NCBI RefSeq assembly: GCF_030159855.1
Contig: NZ_BSNG01000001.1
Location: 1-64,000 of the forward strand
DNA from: Devosia yakushimensis
Lineage (GTDB): Bacteria; Pseudomonadota; Alphaproteobacteria; Rhizobiales; Devosiaceae
Length of the DNA: 64,000 nt
Reading direction: 5' to 3'
The notes beneath the pieces are model-generated. The model worked only from the letters and a program-made list of their open reading frames with translations, was not told the origin of the DNA and did no database searches. Shown here piece after piece: positions 47,799 through 57,379 of this stretch (position 1 is the stretch's first letter; the number at the start of each line of letters is the position of its first letter). The position numbers were made by a program, and so were the translations under genes.

Positions 47799-49619
47799 AT
47801 GCCGAACGCGCCGAGTCGAACCGAGAGCGTCCTGCGCCAGCTGCGGGAAAAGCTGGCCGCAGCCGGTCTTTATGGCCTCGTCGTACCTCGGTTCGACCCC
47901 TATCAGGGCGAGGTCGTGGCGCCCCATGATGAGCGGCTGGCCTTTCTCACCGGCTTTAGCGGTTCGGCGGGGATTGCGGCGGTTACCGCCGATCACGCCG
48001 TGCTGTTCGTCGATGGCCGCTATCAGGTGCAGGTGCGCAGCGAGGTCGATACCAGCCGGTTCGAGATCGCCCATTTCTTCGATTTTCCCATCGAGGCCTG
48101 GCTCGAACAAAAGCTGCCGCCTGGGCAGCGCATCGGCATCAATCCTATGCTGGTGCCGAGCGCGCTTTATGGAAAGCTCGAAACGGCGATGAGCCGCACC
48201 GGCGGGGAACTGGTCCTGCTGGAAACCGATCTCATCGACGCCATCTGGCCCGATCAACCGCCGCCGCCACTATCCCCGATCCGGGCCTTTCCGCTGCGCT
48301 GGGCGGGCGAGGACAGCGTCAGCAAGCGCGGCCGTATCGGGGCGGCGGTCGAACGATCCGGCGCCGATTTCCTGGTCGAAACCCAGCCCGACAATATCGC
48401 CTGGCTGCTCAATATCCGGGGCGGCGATATCGCCCATACGCCCATTGCGCATTCGACCGCCATTGTCGGCCGCGATGGGCGGGTGGATTGGTTCGTGGAC
48501 GAGCGCAAACTGCCCAATGACCGCAGCGACATCGAGGCCGAGGGCCTCGTCATGCAGCCCGCCGATGGGTTGATCGCGGCGGTGCGCGAACGGGCGGCGG
48601 GCAAAGCCGTACTGGTCGATCCGGGCTTTGCTCCGGTGGCGGTGCGGCTGGCCGTCGAGGCCGGCGGCGGCAAGCCGCTGCTGCAATTCAGCCCGGTGAC
48701 CTTGGCCAAGGCCATCAAGAACGCTGTGGAGCTGGCGGGCTTCCGGCAGGCGCATCTCCAGGATGGCGTGGCCTGGACGGAGTTTCTGGCCTGGCTCGAT
48801 GCCGAAGTGCCCGCCCGGCTCGCATCGGGCAATCCCATCACCGAGCTTGAGGCGCAGGCGCAATTGCTTGACTTCCGCCGCGCCGGCATGGATTTCGTCG
48901 AGGACAGTTTCGGCGCGATTTCGGCTTCCGGCAGCAATGCGGCCATGTGCCATTATTCGTCCAAGCCCGAAACCAATGCCCCGCTGACGGGCGAATTGCC
49001 CTATCTCATCGATTCGGGCGGCCAATATTGGGGCGGCACGACCGACGCGACGCGCACCATGAGTTTCGGCCCCGCCAATGCCGCCGTGCGACAAACCTAT
49101 ACCGCGGTGCTCAAGGGCTTTGTGGCGCTGATGACGGCACAATTCCCACCCACCGCCCAGGGCCATCATCTCGATGCCCTGGCCCGCCGCCCGCTCTGGG
49201 ATATTGGCCTCGATTACGACCATGGTACCGGGCATGGCGTCGGCCATTTCCTCTCGGTACACGAGCATCCCCACCGCTTCGGCAAGGCCGTCAATGCATT
49301 TGGCTTCGAGCCGGGCGTGGTGATGACCATCGAGCCCGGCTATTACCGCGAAGGCGCCTTCGGATTACGCGTCGAAAACCAGGTCGAAGTGGTGGCCGGG
49401 GCCGCCGGTTTCCTGCGCTTTGAAACGCTCACCCTGGTGCCGATCGATCTGCGCCTGGCCGATATCTCGACGTTGACCGCGGCCGAAATCGCCTTCCTCG
49501 ACGACTATCACGTCAGGGTGCGCAAAGCCCTGACCGGCCGCCTGTCGCCACGCGCCGCAGCCTTCCTCGAACGCAGCACTGCCCCGATTGCCACCAATCC
49601 CGCGAAAGCAATCCGATGA
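47799..49619 (+). CDS. Xaa-Pro aminopeptidase P (family M24B)
   Basis: 606 residues, no signal peptide, so cytosolic, with the three-domain layout of XPNPEP1-like enzymes: two creatinase-like N-terminal domains (about 5-310) and a pita-bread domain. All five metal ligands are present: Asp405 (LIDSGGQY), Asp416 (GTTDATRT), His479 (GTGHGVGHFL), Glu512 (TIEPGYYREG) and Glu526 (VENQVE). The spacing almost equals human XPNPEP1 (415/426/489/523/537). It removes the first residue before proline. A strong GGGAGGAGGG precedes the ATG. Its stop overlaps the GH127 start (49616-49619). Confidence 0.94.
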   Translation: MPNAPSRTESVLRQLREKLAAAGLYGLVVPRFDPYQGEVVAPHDERLAFLTGFSGSAGIAAVTADHAVLFVDGRYQVQVRSEVDTSRFEIAHFFDFPIEAWLEQKLPPGQRIGINPMLVPSALYGKLETAMSRTGGELVLLETDLIDAIWPDQPPPPLSPIRAFPLRWAGEDSVSKRGRIGAAVERSGADFLVETQPDNIAWLLNIRGGDIAHTPIAHSTAIVGRDGRVDWFVDERKLPNDRSDIEAEGLVMQPADGLIAAVRERAAGKAVLVDPGFAPVAVRLAVEAGGGKPLLQFSPVTLAKAIKNAVELAGFRQAHLQDGVAWTEFLAWLDAEVPARLASGNPITELEAQAQLLDFRRAGMDFVEDSFGAISASGSNAAMCHYSSKPETNAPLTGELPYLIDSGGQYWGGTTDATRTMSFGPANAAVRQTYTAVLKGFVALMTAQFPPTAQGHHLDALARRPLWDIGLDYDHGTGHGVGHFLSVHEHPHRFGKAVNAFGFEPGVVMTIEPGYYREGAFGLRVENQVEVVAGAAGFLRFETLTLVPIDLRLADISTLTAAEIAFLDDYHVRVRKALTGRLSPRAAAFLERSTAPIATNPAKAIR

Positions 49620-51529
49620 CCGATCTCTCCCAACGCTATGTCCCCGTCGATCATGCCAAGGTCGATTTCACCGGCGGTTTCTGGGAAAGCTGGACCCGCA
49701 CCGTCCGCGAGGTGACGGTGCCCAGCCAGCATAGGCGGCTCGACGAGGAACGCTTTCTCGAAGTGCTGAATTTCGATCAGCCGCCCGGCCCATTGGCCCG
49801 GCCGATCCAGCCCAGCGGCTTGTCGATGCAGCATTTTTTCGACAGCGATTTCGGCAAGTGGATCGAAGCGGCCAGCTATACGCTCAAGGCCCATCCCAAT
49901 CCGGCGCTGGAAGAAAAGATCGACGAGATCGTCGCCAAGCTCGCCCAGGGCCAGATGGACGATGGGTATCTCAATTCCTGGTTCATCCGCCGCGAGCCGG
50001 ACAAGCGCTGGACCAACCTGCGCGACCTGCATGAAATGTATTCCATGGGGCATCTGCTGGAGGGCGCGGTCGCCTATTTCGAGGCCACCGGCAAACGGGC
50101 CTTTCTCGATGTGATGATCAGGGCTGTCGATCATATCGAGGCCACCTTCGGCCGCGAGCCGGGCAAGCTGGTTGGATATGACGCCCACGAGGAAATCGAG
50201 CTGGCGCTGGTCAAGCTCTACCGCGTGACCAAGGACCCCCGGCACCTCGAACTCGCGCAATATTTCGTCGACGAGCGGGGCCAGATGCCCTCCTATTACG
50301 ACGAGGAGGCGCGCCGCCGCGGCGATGATCCGGCGCATTACCACTACCAGACCTATGCCTATAGCCAGGCCCATATGCCGGTGCGCGAGCAGACCCAGGT
50401 GGTGGGCCATGCCGTGCGGGCCATGTATCTGTTCTCGGCCATGGCGGACCTGGCCTATGAAAGCAGCGATTTGACGCTGCTGACGGCTTCGGACCGGCTA
50501 TTCGACAACCTCACCAGGCGCCAGCTCTATGTCACCGGCGGGCTGGGGCCATCGGGCGCCAATGAGGGCTTTACCCGCGAATATGACCTGCCCAACGAAA
50601 CCGCCTATGCCGAGACCTGTGCCGCGGTGGCGCTGGCCTTTTGGGGCCATCGCATGGCCCAGATCGAGCTGGATGGCCGGTTTACCGACCATGTCGAGCT
50701 GGCCATCTTCAACGGTGCCCTGTCCGGCATTGCGCGCGATGGCGAGCACTATTTCTATGAGAATGTGCTGGAGAGCCACGGCCAGCACCGGCGCTGGAAA
50801 TGGCATTACTGCCCCTGCTGCCCCACCAATATTGCCCGGCTGATCGCCTCGCTGGGCAGCTATTTCTATACGACCAAGCCGGATGAACTGGCGGTGCATC
50901 TCTATGGCGCCAATAGTGCCGAAGCCGAGATTGGCGGGCAGACGGTGCGGATTGCCCAGGAGACGGCCTATCCCTGGGATGGCGACATTGCGCTGACCCT
51001 TACCCCGGCGGCGCCCGCGCAGTTCACCTTGCGGCTGCGCCTGCCGGGCTGGTGCAGCAAGGCCAGCGTTGCGGTCAATGGCGAAGCGGTCGATGTGCGC
51101 ACTGCCGAAAAGGGCTATCTCGCCATTGCCCGGCAATGGGCGGCGGGCGATGTGGTGCGGATCGGCTTCGACATGCCGGTCGAGCGCCTCCATGCCCATC
51201 CCGAGGTCAGCGAGGATGCCGGAAAAGTGGCGCTAAAGCGCGGGCCGGTGGTTTATTGCGCCGAAGAGGCCGATCTGGGTTTTGCCCCGCAATTGCTGGT
51301 GTTGCCGGCCGATGCCGAGATTGTGGCAGCGTTCGATCCCGATCTATTGGGGGGCGCCGTGCGGCTGTCGGCCACTGCCGGCAAGACCAGCCATGCTGGT
51401 TGGAACGGCCAGCTCTATCGGCGCGAACGGCCGGCAACCGAAGTGACGCAGCTGCGCGCCATCCCCTATCACCTCTGGGCCAACAGGCAGGCTGGCGGCA
51501 TGGCCGTGTGGCTGCGCGAGCAATTCTGA
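49616..51529 (+). CDS. GH127 beta-L-arabinofuranosidase (copy 2)
   Basis: 637 residues, no signal peptide. Catalytic and zinc residues are conserved: Glu317 in ANEGFTREYDLPN, Glu333 and Cys335 in AYAETC, and Cys399, Cys401, Cys402 in HYCPCCPTNIARL (Cys401 the expected nucleophile). The protein is clearly paralogous to the enzyme at 34833-36776. It shares an operon with Xaa-Pro aminopeptidase by a 4-bp overlap, an unusual pairing that points to arabinosylated proline-rich peptides as substrate. Confidence 0.93.
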   Translation: MTDLSQRYVPVDHAKVDFTGGFWESWTRTVREVTVPSQHRRLDEERFLEVLNFDQPPGPLARPIQPSGLSMQHFFDSDFGKWIEAASYTLKAHPNPALEEKIDEIVAKLAQGQMDDGYLNSWFIRREPDKRWTNLRDLHEMYSMGHLLEGAVAYFEATGKRAFLDVMIRAVDHIEATFGREPGKLVGYDAHEEIELALVKLYRVTKDPRHLELAQYFVDERGQMPSYYDEEARRRGDDPAHYHYQTYAYSQAHMPVREQTQVVGHAVRAMYLFSAMADLAYESSDLTLLTASDRLFDNLTRRQLYVTGGLGPSGANEGFTREYDLPNETAYAETCAAVALAFWGHRMAQIELDGRFTDHVELAIFNGALSGIARDGEHYFYENVLESHGQHRRWKWHYCPCCPTNIARLIASLGSYFYTTKPDELAVHLYGANSAEAEIGGQTVRIAQETAYPWDGDIALTLTPAAPAQFTLRLRLPGWCSKASVAVNGEAVDVRTAEKGYLAIARQWAAGDVVRIGFDMPVERLHAHPEVSEDAGKVALKRGPVVYCAEEADLGFAPQLLVLPADAEIVAAFDPDLLGGAVRLSATAGKTSHAGWNGQLYRRERPATEVTQLRAIPYHLWANRQAGGMAVWLREQF

Positions 51530-51637
51530 GCCAATCGACGCACCGGCCAGGGCAAGGGGCTGTTAAACAGCGCGGGCTCCGGCTCTGGACAGAAGCCGCT
51601 TGCTGCGCCAATTCTGGGCAATGCGGCGGAGGGTGCT

Positions 51638-52771
51638 ATGGCCAGGCAGGGCTTTTCCAGGCTGAGGGGTTTGGTCACGGCGGTGGGCATGGCCCTGTTG
51701 CTGGCAGGCTGCACCACGACCTCCCGAACCCCCTATAGCCTTGCCGAAGACGGCCAGGCGAGCATTCCGGGCATTCCGGCGGCGCGGTTCTGGGCCGACG
51801 ACAGCAAGGAGCTGGTTGCCAATGTGGGGCGCGTCGCGACCGGGTCGCAGGTGAAATTTCTGGCGCTTTCGGGCGGTGGCGCCTCGGGGGCCTATGGCGC
51901 GGGGTTCCTCGCCTGCTGGAGCAAAACCGGACAGCGGCCGGCCTTTTCGGTGGTGAGCGGGGCGAGCGTGGGAGCGCTGATCGCGCCCTTCGCCTTTCTC
52001 GGCCCGGCCTATGATCCGGTATTGACGCAGATGTTCACCTCGGGGGAAACCGATGGCCTGCTGCAATTTGCCGGGCTTTCGGGCCTGTTCGGAACGGGCT
52101 TGTTCCGCGATGAGCCACTGGCGCGGCTGGTCGACAAATATGTCACCCCGCAATTGCTGGCCGCCATTGCGGCTGAGCATGCCAAGGGCCGGGTGCTGAC
52201 GGTTGTCACCACCAATCTCGATTCCCAGCGCACCGCGGTTTGGGACATGGGCGCCATTGCCAGCAGCAGGGACCCGCATGCCTTTGCGCTGTTCAAATCG
52301 GTGCTGCTGGCTTCGGCCAGCATTCCGGGCGTGTTCCCCGCCGAGCTGATCAAGGTGCAGGCCAATGGCCGCAGCTTCAGCGAAATGCATGTGGATGGGG
52401 GCGTAACGGCCAATATCCTGGTGGTGCCGGAGGCCATTTTGACCTCCCGCGTTTCGGCCAATGGCGCCAAGGTCGAGGTCTATGCCATCGTCAATGGCAA
52501 GCTCGGTCCCGATTTTTCGGTGGTCGATCCGCAGATCCTGCCCATTTTCCAAAGGGCGTTTGAAACCGCGATCAAGGCCAATACGCGCAATTCGTTGATT
52601 GCGAGCATGGAATTCCTGCGCCGGCTCGGAGGCAGCCTCAAGGTGACGGCCATTCCCGAGACGGCCGAGGGGATTGCCGCCACCGATTTCGACCGGGCCA
52701 AGATGACCAGGCTCTATGATTTCGGTTGTGCCGCCGCGCAAAGCGGCGACCGCTGGGCTGCCAGCCTGTAG
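51638..52771 (+). CDS. Patatin-like phospholipase lipoprotein
   Basis: 377 residues with a lipoprotein signal peptide; lipobox LLAGC with Cys25. The patatin fold has SGGGASG (78-84), the nucleophile Ser110 in GASVG and the catalytic Asp253 in DGG, so the Ser-Asp dyad is complete. It probably hydrolyses acyl esters of phospholipids at the envelope. GGAGGG precedes ATG 51638. It lies 108 bp after the GH127 gene and is not obviously part of that operon. Confidence 0.87.
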   Translation: MARQGFSRLRGLVTAVGMALLLAGCTTTSRTPYSLAEDGQASIPGIPAARFWADDSKELVANVGRVATGSQVKFLALSGGGASGAYGAGFLACWSKTGQRPAFSVVSGASVGALIAPFAFLGPAYDPVLTQMFTSGETDGLLQFAGLSGLFGTGLFRDEPLARLVDKYVTPQLLAAIAAEHAKGRVLTVVTTNLDSQRTAVWDMGAIASSRDPHAFALFKSVLLASASIPGVFPAELIKVQANGRSFSEMHVDGGVTANILVVPEAILTSRVSANGAKVEVYAIVNGKLGPDFSVVDPQILPIFQRAFETAIKANTRNSLIASMEFLRRLGGSLKVTAIPETAEGIAATDFDRAKMTRLYDFGCAAAQSGDRWAASL

Positions 52772-52776
52772 CAAAA

Positions 52777-52801
52777 CCCCTTCCCAGGCTTTGGGAAGGG
52801 G
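52777..52801 (-). terminator. Terminator between convergent patatin and MFS genes
   Basis: CCCCTTCCCA and TGGGAAGGGG form a 10-bp stem. On the minus strand it is followed by TTTTG, so it best serves the MFS gene. Confidence 0.75.
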
Positions 52802-52812
52802 GCTGATGGGCA

Positions 52813-54006
52813 TCAGCTGCGCGGTTGCAGCAGGGCCAGAAGCATGGTCAATCCCGCCAGCACGGCGGTAAGGGCGAGCGTGCCGGCAACAGTGACGCCA
52901 TCCACGATATAGCCGCCGACCACGGCGCCCACGGCGATGGCGACCTGGAAGCAGACGACCATGAGGCTGCCCGAGGCTTCCAGGGCATCGAGCGCGGCGC
53001 GCGACAGATTGGTCTGCAACACGATCGGCGCGGTGCCGAAGGCAAAGCCCCAGAGCGCCACGAAGCCGAAGGCGGCGCCGGTATAGCTGCCCCAGAGCAC
53101 CAGGGCGAGGGCGGCTATGCCCAGCGTGGTGCCGGTGGTGGCCAATGCCGCCCGCACATTGGCGTCGGCCATGCGGCCGCCCGCGACATTGCCAATGACG
53201 CTGGCAACGCCATAGCCGAGCAGGGCCCAGGCAACGGCGCTGGCGGGCAGCTGGGTCACCTGTTCGAGGAAGGGGCGCACATAGACGAAGCCTGCAAAGT
53301 GCCCGGTGACCAAAAGCAGCACGGCGAGCATGCCGAGCTGGATGCCCCGGCGGCCCATCAGGCGGAAGACATCGCCAAGGCTGGTGCCCTTGCCGGCCGG
53401 CAGGCTGGGCAGGCTCACCAATTGCAGCAGCATGGCGATGGCGGCCGCGCCGGCGGTTGCGGCCATGGCGGTACGCCAGCCCAGCCAGTCGCTGAGCAGG
53501 GCGCCGATCGAGGGGGCGGCAATGGTGGCGAGCGACACGCCGACAAAGATGATGGACATGCCCCGGCCCAGCGAATTGACGCCGACCAGCCGCGCCACGA
53601 CGGCGGCCGAAAGCGACCAGAAGCCGCTGAGCGCAATACCGAGCCCGGCGCGGGCCAGCAGCAATATCCAGAAATCGGTGGCTATTGCCGCCAGGATATT
53701 GGAGGCGATGGCCAGGGCGCTCAGCCCGACCAGCACCGCCTTGCGACTGAGCCGGCCGATGGCGACATTGGCGAACAGGGCGGCGACGGCGCCCACGCTG
53801 GCCGTGGCGGTGACCACCTGGCCGGCCGTGCCTTCGCTGATGCCGAGATCGGCCGCCATCGGCGTCAACAGGCCCGCGGGCAGGAATTCGGCTGATACCA
53901 GGGCGAAGGTGGCGACCGACATGGAAATGACCGCCAGCCAGGTGCTGGTGCTCCAGCGGGCCTGCGCCGCCGCGTCGCCGTCCAGCGGCATACTTGTGTC
54001 TGTCAT
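52813..54006 (-). CDS. MFS transporter, DHA1 family
   Basis: 397 residues, twelve predicted membrane helices. SAEFLPAGLLTPMAADLGISEG in helix 1, NVAIGRLSRKAVLVG (motif A region between helices 2 and 3) and GYGVASVIGNVAGGRMAD (between helices 7 and 8) resemble AraJ/NepI/PbuE-type exporters of sugars, nucleosides or drugs. An AraC regulator gene lies 60 bp upstream on the same strand. The substrate is unknown. Confidence 0.87.
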   Translation of the reverse strand: MTDTSMPLDGDAAAQARWSTSTWLAVISMSVATFALVSAEFLPAGLLTPMAADLGISEGTAGQVVTATASVGAVAALFANVAIGRLSRKAVLVGLSALAIASNILAAIATDFWILLLARAGLGIALSGFWSLSAAVVARLVGVNSLGRGMSIIFVGVSLATIAAPSIGALLSDWLGWRTAMAATAGAAAIAMLLQLVSLPSLPAGKGTSLGDVFRLMGRRGIQLGMLAVLLLVTGHFAGFVYVRPFLEQVTQLPASAVAWALLGYGVASVIGNVAGGRMADANVRAALATTGTTLGIAALALVLWGSYTGAAFGFVALWGFAFGTAPIVLQTNLSRAALDALEASGSLMVVCFQVAIAVGAVVGGYIVDGVTVAGTLALTAVLAGLTMLLALLQPRS

Positions 54007-54066
54007 TGAAGAGTCTCCAGAATTTGGAGGGTCTTCATAGACGAGCTCATTCGGACGATCTGTGTC

Positions 54067-55056
54067 CTACAATCCGAATTCCATGCCCGTTTGTCCGGAA
54101 GGTGTGCGACGAGCCGCACCGGGCGATTGGCCGGTGGTGCGCTTGAAGGCCCGGGCGAAGGAGGCTTCCGATTCATAGCCCAGCCGTGACGCGGCTTCGG
54201 CAATTGTCAGCTCGCCCTGTCCGAGCCATTCCTGGGCCAGCTGCATGCGCCAGCGCGTCAGATAGTGGGCCGCGCCTTCGCCCAATAGCGTGCTGAAGCG
54301 TTCGGCAAAGACCGAGCGCGATTGCCCGGCAGTGGCGGCCAGGCTTTCCACCGTCCAGCCATGGCCGGGGTCGCGATGCATGGCGGCCAAAGCCCGGCCC
54401 ACATGCACATCGCGGATGGCCGCCAGCCAGCCGGTGGTGGGACTGCTGGTGCAGTCGAACCAGCAGCGGATGAGGCGGGCGGTGAGGAGGTCGGCCATGC
54501 GCGAGAGAATGGTAGCCCCGCCCATGCGATGCTGGCCGGCTTCGGCCGTCATGGCTTCGAGCAGGGGGGTGACCACGGGATCCTTGGTGGCGACATCGCA
54601 ACTGCGGATCACCGGTGGCATGAGATCGAGCAGGGGATGGAGCGCCCTGGCGCCCAGCACCATGGAGCCGCTGAACAGCGTGCTGGTCGGCCCGGGTCCC
54701 TCCTGCATGACCTCGCAGACATTGCCGCCAAAGCGGGTGACCTGGCAGCTCCTGAGCGCATTGCAGGGCACATCGGGCGCGCTGGCGAGGCGATGCGCTA
54801 TGCCCTTGGGCAGCAGCACCAGGTCGCCATCGTTCAATTCCAGCCAACCCTGCTGCTCGGTATAGAGCCAGCATGGCCCCTGGCTGACGAAATGGAAGCG
54901 CAGCAGGGGCTGTTCGGGAAAGGCAATGCCCCAGGGATGGCGCAGCTCGCAGCGGCCATAATTAACCCCGCTCAGGCGAAAATCCTGCAAGACCTCGCTC
55001 AGCGCATCCATCGGAACGCTGGGGGACAGGGCGGGTGCGGACGAACGATCAAGCAT
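54067..55056 (-). CDS. AraC family transcriptional regulator with cupin sensor
   Basis: 329 residues. The N-terminal cupin-like sensor (about 20-195) has SGVNYGRCELRHPWGIAFP and LNDGDLVLLPKGIAHRLAS. The C-terminal double helix-turn-helix (about 218-310) has WTVESLAATAGQSRSVFAERF and IAEAASRLGYESEASFARAFKR. AraC proteins of this cupin type often control a neighbouring exporter, here the MFS gene downstream. Confidence 0.9.
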   Translation of the reverse strand: MLDRSSAPALSPSVPMDALSEVLQDFRLSGVNYGRCELRHPWGIAFPEQPLLRFHFVSQGPCWLYTEQQGWLELNDGDLVLLPKGIAHRLASAPDVPCNALRSCQVTRFGGNVCEVMQEGPGPTSTLFSGSMVLGARALHPLLDLMPPVIRSCDVATKDPVVTPLLEAMTAEAGQHRMGGATILSRMADLLTARLIRCWFDCTSSPTTGWLAAIRDVHVGRALAAMHRDPGHGWTVESLAATAGQSRSVFAERFSTLLGEGAAHYLTRWRMQLAQEWLGQGELTIAEAASRLGYESEASFARAFKRTTGQSPGAARRTPSGQTGMEFGL

Positions 55057-55216
55057 GGGTGGATATTATGCATTGATCGTCTGGTGGGCAAGGGGCGGCT
55101 TTGACGGTTGGGCGGCGGCGGCCTCGGCTGGTTCTCCCACATCGCGGTTGATTGGGCGGCCTTGGCACGACCGCCAAGCCTCGAATCAGAGACACCATGC
55201 CCCTCCCACCCACAAT

Positions 55217-55299
55217 CGCTTCCCTCGGGCTTGACCCGAGGGCTATTTTCAACCCGGCACAAGCGGCGAGTGGCCCTCGGATCAAGCCCGAGGGAAGCG
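55217..55299. repeat. Family B intergenic inverted repeat (copy 1)
   Basis: CGCTTCCCTCGGGCTTGACC runs on to 55243 and pairs with 55273-55299, 27-bp arms with about one mismatch. The spacer contains CGGCACAAGCGGCGAGT (about 55255-55271). The same spacer occurs in reverse in copy 2 at 63401-63503, so the whole element is conserved. It fills the 292-bp gap between the AraC gene and the MFS stop. Confidence 0.88.
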
Positions 55300-55348
55300 G
55301 CGGTGGGTGGGGAAGACGGTACCCCAAGCATCCGAGCGGACCCGCATC

Positions 55349-56563
55349 TCACTCCGCGGGCTGAGGATGAGCATCCGCGCAATCGGAGCCGCCCGCGAGC
55401 GTCTTTTGCCCCAGCAGGATGGTGGTGAGCGCCAGTGCGGCGGCGATGACCGAGACCCAGAAGCCATTGGCGGGGCCATAGGTGTCCACCACCCAGCCGG
55501 TGAGGAAAGCACCGAGCGCCATGCCGATGCCGATGCCGGTCACCACCCAGGTAATGCCCTCGGTGAGGATGGCGGCCGGCACGCGCCGTTCGACCAGGCC
55601 GAAAGCGGTGATGAAGGTGGGCGAGATGGCGACGCCGCTGACAAAGACGGCCACGGCCAGGAGCGGCACGTTATCGACGAAGAGCAGCGGTATCGCGGTT
55701 ATGGCCAGCACGGAGAGAGCGATGGCCAATTGCCGTTCCAGCGCCATTTTGAGATTGAGCGCACCGATGATCAGCCCCACGACGAAGGAGCCGACGGCAT
55801 AGACGCCGATGACGAGGCTGGCCGCGCCGGGCTGTCCCAGTTCCTCGGTGATGGCGACGACACTGACTTCGGCGGTGGCGAAAATGGCGCCGACGAAAAT
55901 CAGGGCCAGGGTAATGATCTGCACCGGACGCTGCCAGATGGCCGATGCGCCGGAGGCTTCCGCGCCGCTGCGCGTTTTGGGCTGGGTGGCGCGTTGCACG
56001 ATGAAGGCAAAGCCGCCCAGCGCGAGCAATATGGTGCTGACCACAAGGCCCGCTTCGGGGAAGAGGGAGACGCTGAGCCCCACCGAAAGCGACGCGCCGG
56101 CAATATAGACCAGCTCGTCGGCTGCCGATTCGAAGGCAAAGGCGGTGTTCAGCTCCGGCCGGTCGCGGAACAATTCGCTCCAGCGGGCGCGCAGCATGGC
56201 CGGAAAGCTGGGCATGACCGAGGCGCCCAGCGCTGCCGCAAAGAGCGTCCAGGCAGGCCAGCCCTGATTGGCGGCCAGCACCAGAACGGCGAAGGCGATG
56301 ACGGCGATGATGGTGGTGGGCGCGAGCACCCGGGCCTGGCCGAGCCGGTCGACCACGCGGGAGATTTGCGGGGCAAGGAGCGCATTGGTCAGCGCATAGG
56401 CGGCCGAAACGGCGCCGGCGAGCCAATATTCGCCATGGGTCTGGGACAGCATGGCGACGATGCCGATCGGCGCCATGGCGATGGGCATGCGGGCAAAGAA
56501 GCCGGCACTGGCAAAGGCCTTGGCTCCGGGGGCTTTGAATATTTCTGCATAGGGGTTCGACAT
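55349..56563 (-). CDS. MFS transporter
   Basis: 404 residues, about twelve membrane helices. GFFARMPIAMAPIGIVAMLS is the first helix, APQISRVVDRLGQARVL the motif-A loop, and the later helices hold GVAISPTFITAFGLVERRVP and GIGIGMALGAFLTG. It is similar to small-molecule exporters of the YfcJ/EmrD-like groups. It is divergent from a TetR gene, with three TetR-type palindromes in between, so it is probably an exporter repressed by that regulator. ATG 56563 is chosen because it sits before the first helix; the frame is open 31 codons upstream. Confidence 0.87.
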   Translation of the reverse strand: MSNPYAEIFKAPGAKAFASAGFFARMPIAMAPIGIVAMLSQTHGEYWLAGAVSAAYALTNALLAPQISRVVDRLGQARVLAPTTIIAVIAFAVLVLAANQGWPAWTLFAAALGASVMPSFPAMLRARWSELFRDRPELNTAFAFESAADELVYIAGASLSVGLSVSLFPEAGLVVSTILLALGGFAFIVQRATQPKTRSGAEASGASAIWQRPVQIITLALIFVGAIFATAEVSVVAITEELGQPGAASLVIGVYAVGSFVVGLIIGALNLKMALERQLAIALSVLAITAIPLLFVDNVPLLAVAVFVSGVAISPTFITAFGLVERRVPAAILTEGITWVVTGIGIGMALGAFLTGWVVDTYGPANGFWVSVIAAALALTTILLGQKTLAGGSDCADAHPQPAE

Positions 56564-56607
56564 TTCGGACCGTCCTCGACATGAATGAAAGGCCCTCATG
56601 CAGTTCG

Positions 56608-56675
56608 CATACGGGGCGTATGGGAAACAGGTAATGGCATACGATCCGTATGTCAATTGACATTCGAGCCGTATG
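56608..56675. promoter_or_regulatory. Three TetR-type operators in the MFS/tetR divergent region
   Basis: CATACGGGGCGTATG (56608-56622), CATACGATCCGTATG (56638-56652) and the imperfect CATTCGAGCCGTATG (56661-56675) share CATACG-N3-CGTATG. Their centres are 30 and 23 bp apart. The third lies inside the spacer of the tetR promoter. Confidence 0.85.
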
Positions 56676-56685
56676 TGAGTAGGTA
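56651..56685. promoter_or_regulatory. Back-to-back divergent promoters sharing TGTCAATTGACA
   Basis: The perfect palindrome TGTCAATTGACA (56651-56662) supplies a TTGACA -35 box in each direction. On the plus strand a 17-bp spacer leads to the weak -10 TAGGTA (56680-56685), 6 bp before the tetR ATG. On the minus strand a 17-bp spacer leads to TACCTG before the MFS gene. Confidence 0.55.
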
Positions 56686-56690
56686 TCGGT

Positions 56691-57299
56691 ATGACACGCA
56701 GAACCCGTCAGGAAATGATCGTCGAGACCCGCGCCAAGCTCCTGGCCGCGGGGCGGCAGGCCTTTGCCACGCTGGGCTATGCCGAGGCCTCGATGGATGA
56801 TTTCACCGCCGAAGCCGGGCTGACGCGCGGCGCGCTCTATCACCATTTCGGCGACAAGAAGGGGCTGTTCGAGGCCGTTGTCGCTGAGATCGACGGGGAA
56901 ATGACCCTGCGCCTCAAGGAGAGAGCCGCCAGGGCCCCGAGCCGCTGGGAAGGCTTTGTCGAGGAGGGGATCGGCTATATCGAAATGGCGCTCGAGCCCG
57001 AAATCGGCCGCATCATGCTGCGCGACGGTCCGGCCGTCATGGGCGATCCGGCCTCCTGGCCGAGCGCGAATGGCTGCATCATGGCCATGAAGACCAGCCT
57101 TGATGCGCTCCTGGCCGAGGGCGCCATCCGCGATATCGATACCGAGGCAACGGCTCGCATGGTGACGGGCGCATCCTGTTATGCGGCGCAATGGATCGCC
57201 AATGCGGAGGACCCGGTCGCGACGTCCAAACGCGCTACTGCCGCCTATCGCCAACTGGTCGAGGGGTTGTTGCGGGAGGCGCCGGAACGGCCGCATTAG
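56691..57299 (+). CDS. TetR family transcriptional regulator
   Basis: 202 residues. The N-terminal DNA-binding domain (about 8-55) reads RAKLLAAGRQAFATLGYAEA and LTRGALYHHFGDKKGLFEAV, a textbook TetR helix-turn-helix. The C-terminal ligand domain has no recognisable specificity. It is divergent from the MFS gene with shared operators, so it should repress both. With the promoter this close, the transcript would be nearly leaderless. Confidence 0.92.
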   Translation: MTRRTRQEMIVETRAKLLAAGRQAFATLGYAEASMDDFTAEAGLTRGALYHHFGDKKGLFEAVVAEIDGEMTLRLKERAARAPSRWEGFVEEGIGYIEMALEPEIGRIMLRDGPAVMGDPASWPSANGCIMAMKTSLDALLAEGAIRDIDTEATARMVTGASCYAAQWIANAEDPVATSKRATAAYRQLVEGLLREAPERPH

Positions 57300-57379
57300 G
57301 CCCAGCGAAAAGCAAAGCTTCGCCGATGCGCTGTTCAAAATGACGGGATTGGCCCCGGCATTGCCGCTAGCTTTCGAGC

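Noticed and set aside
55049..55428. Short open frames with SLGLDPR-like peptides in the AraC-MFS gap, also near 63226-63543
   Set aside because: They are translations of the family B inverted repeat in several frames and both strands; there is no start context or conserved reading frame.
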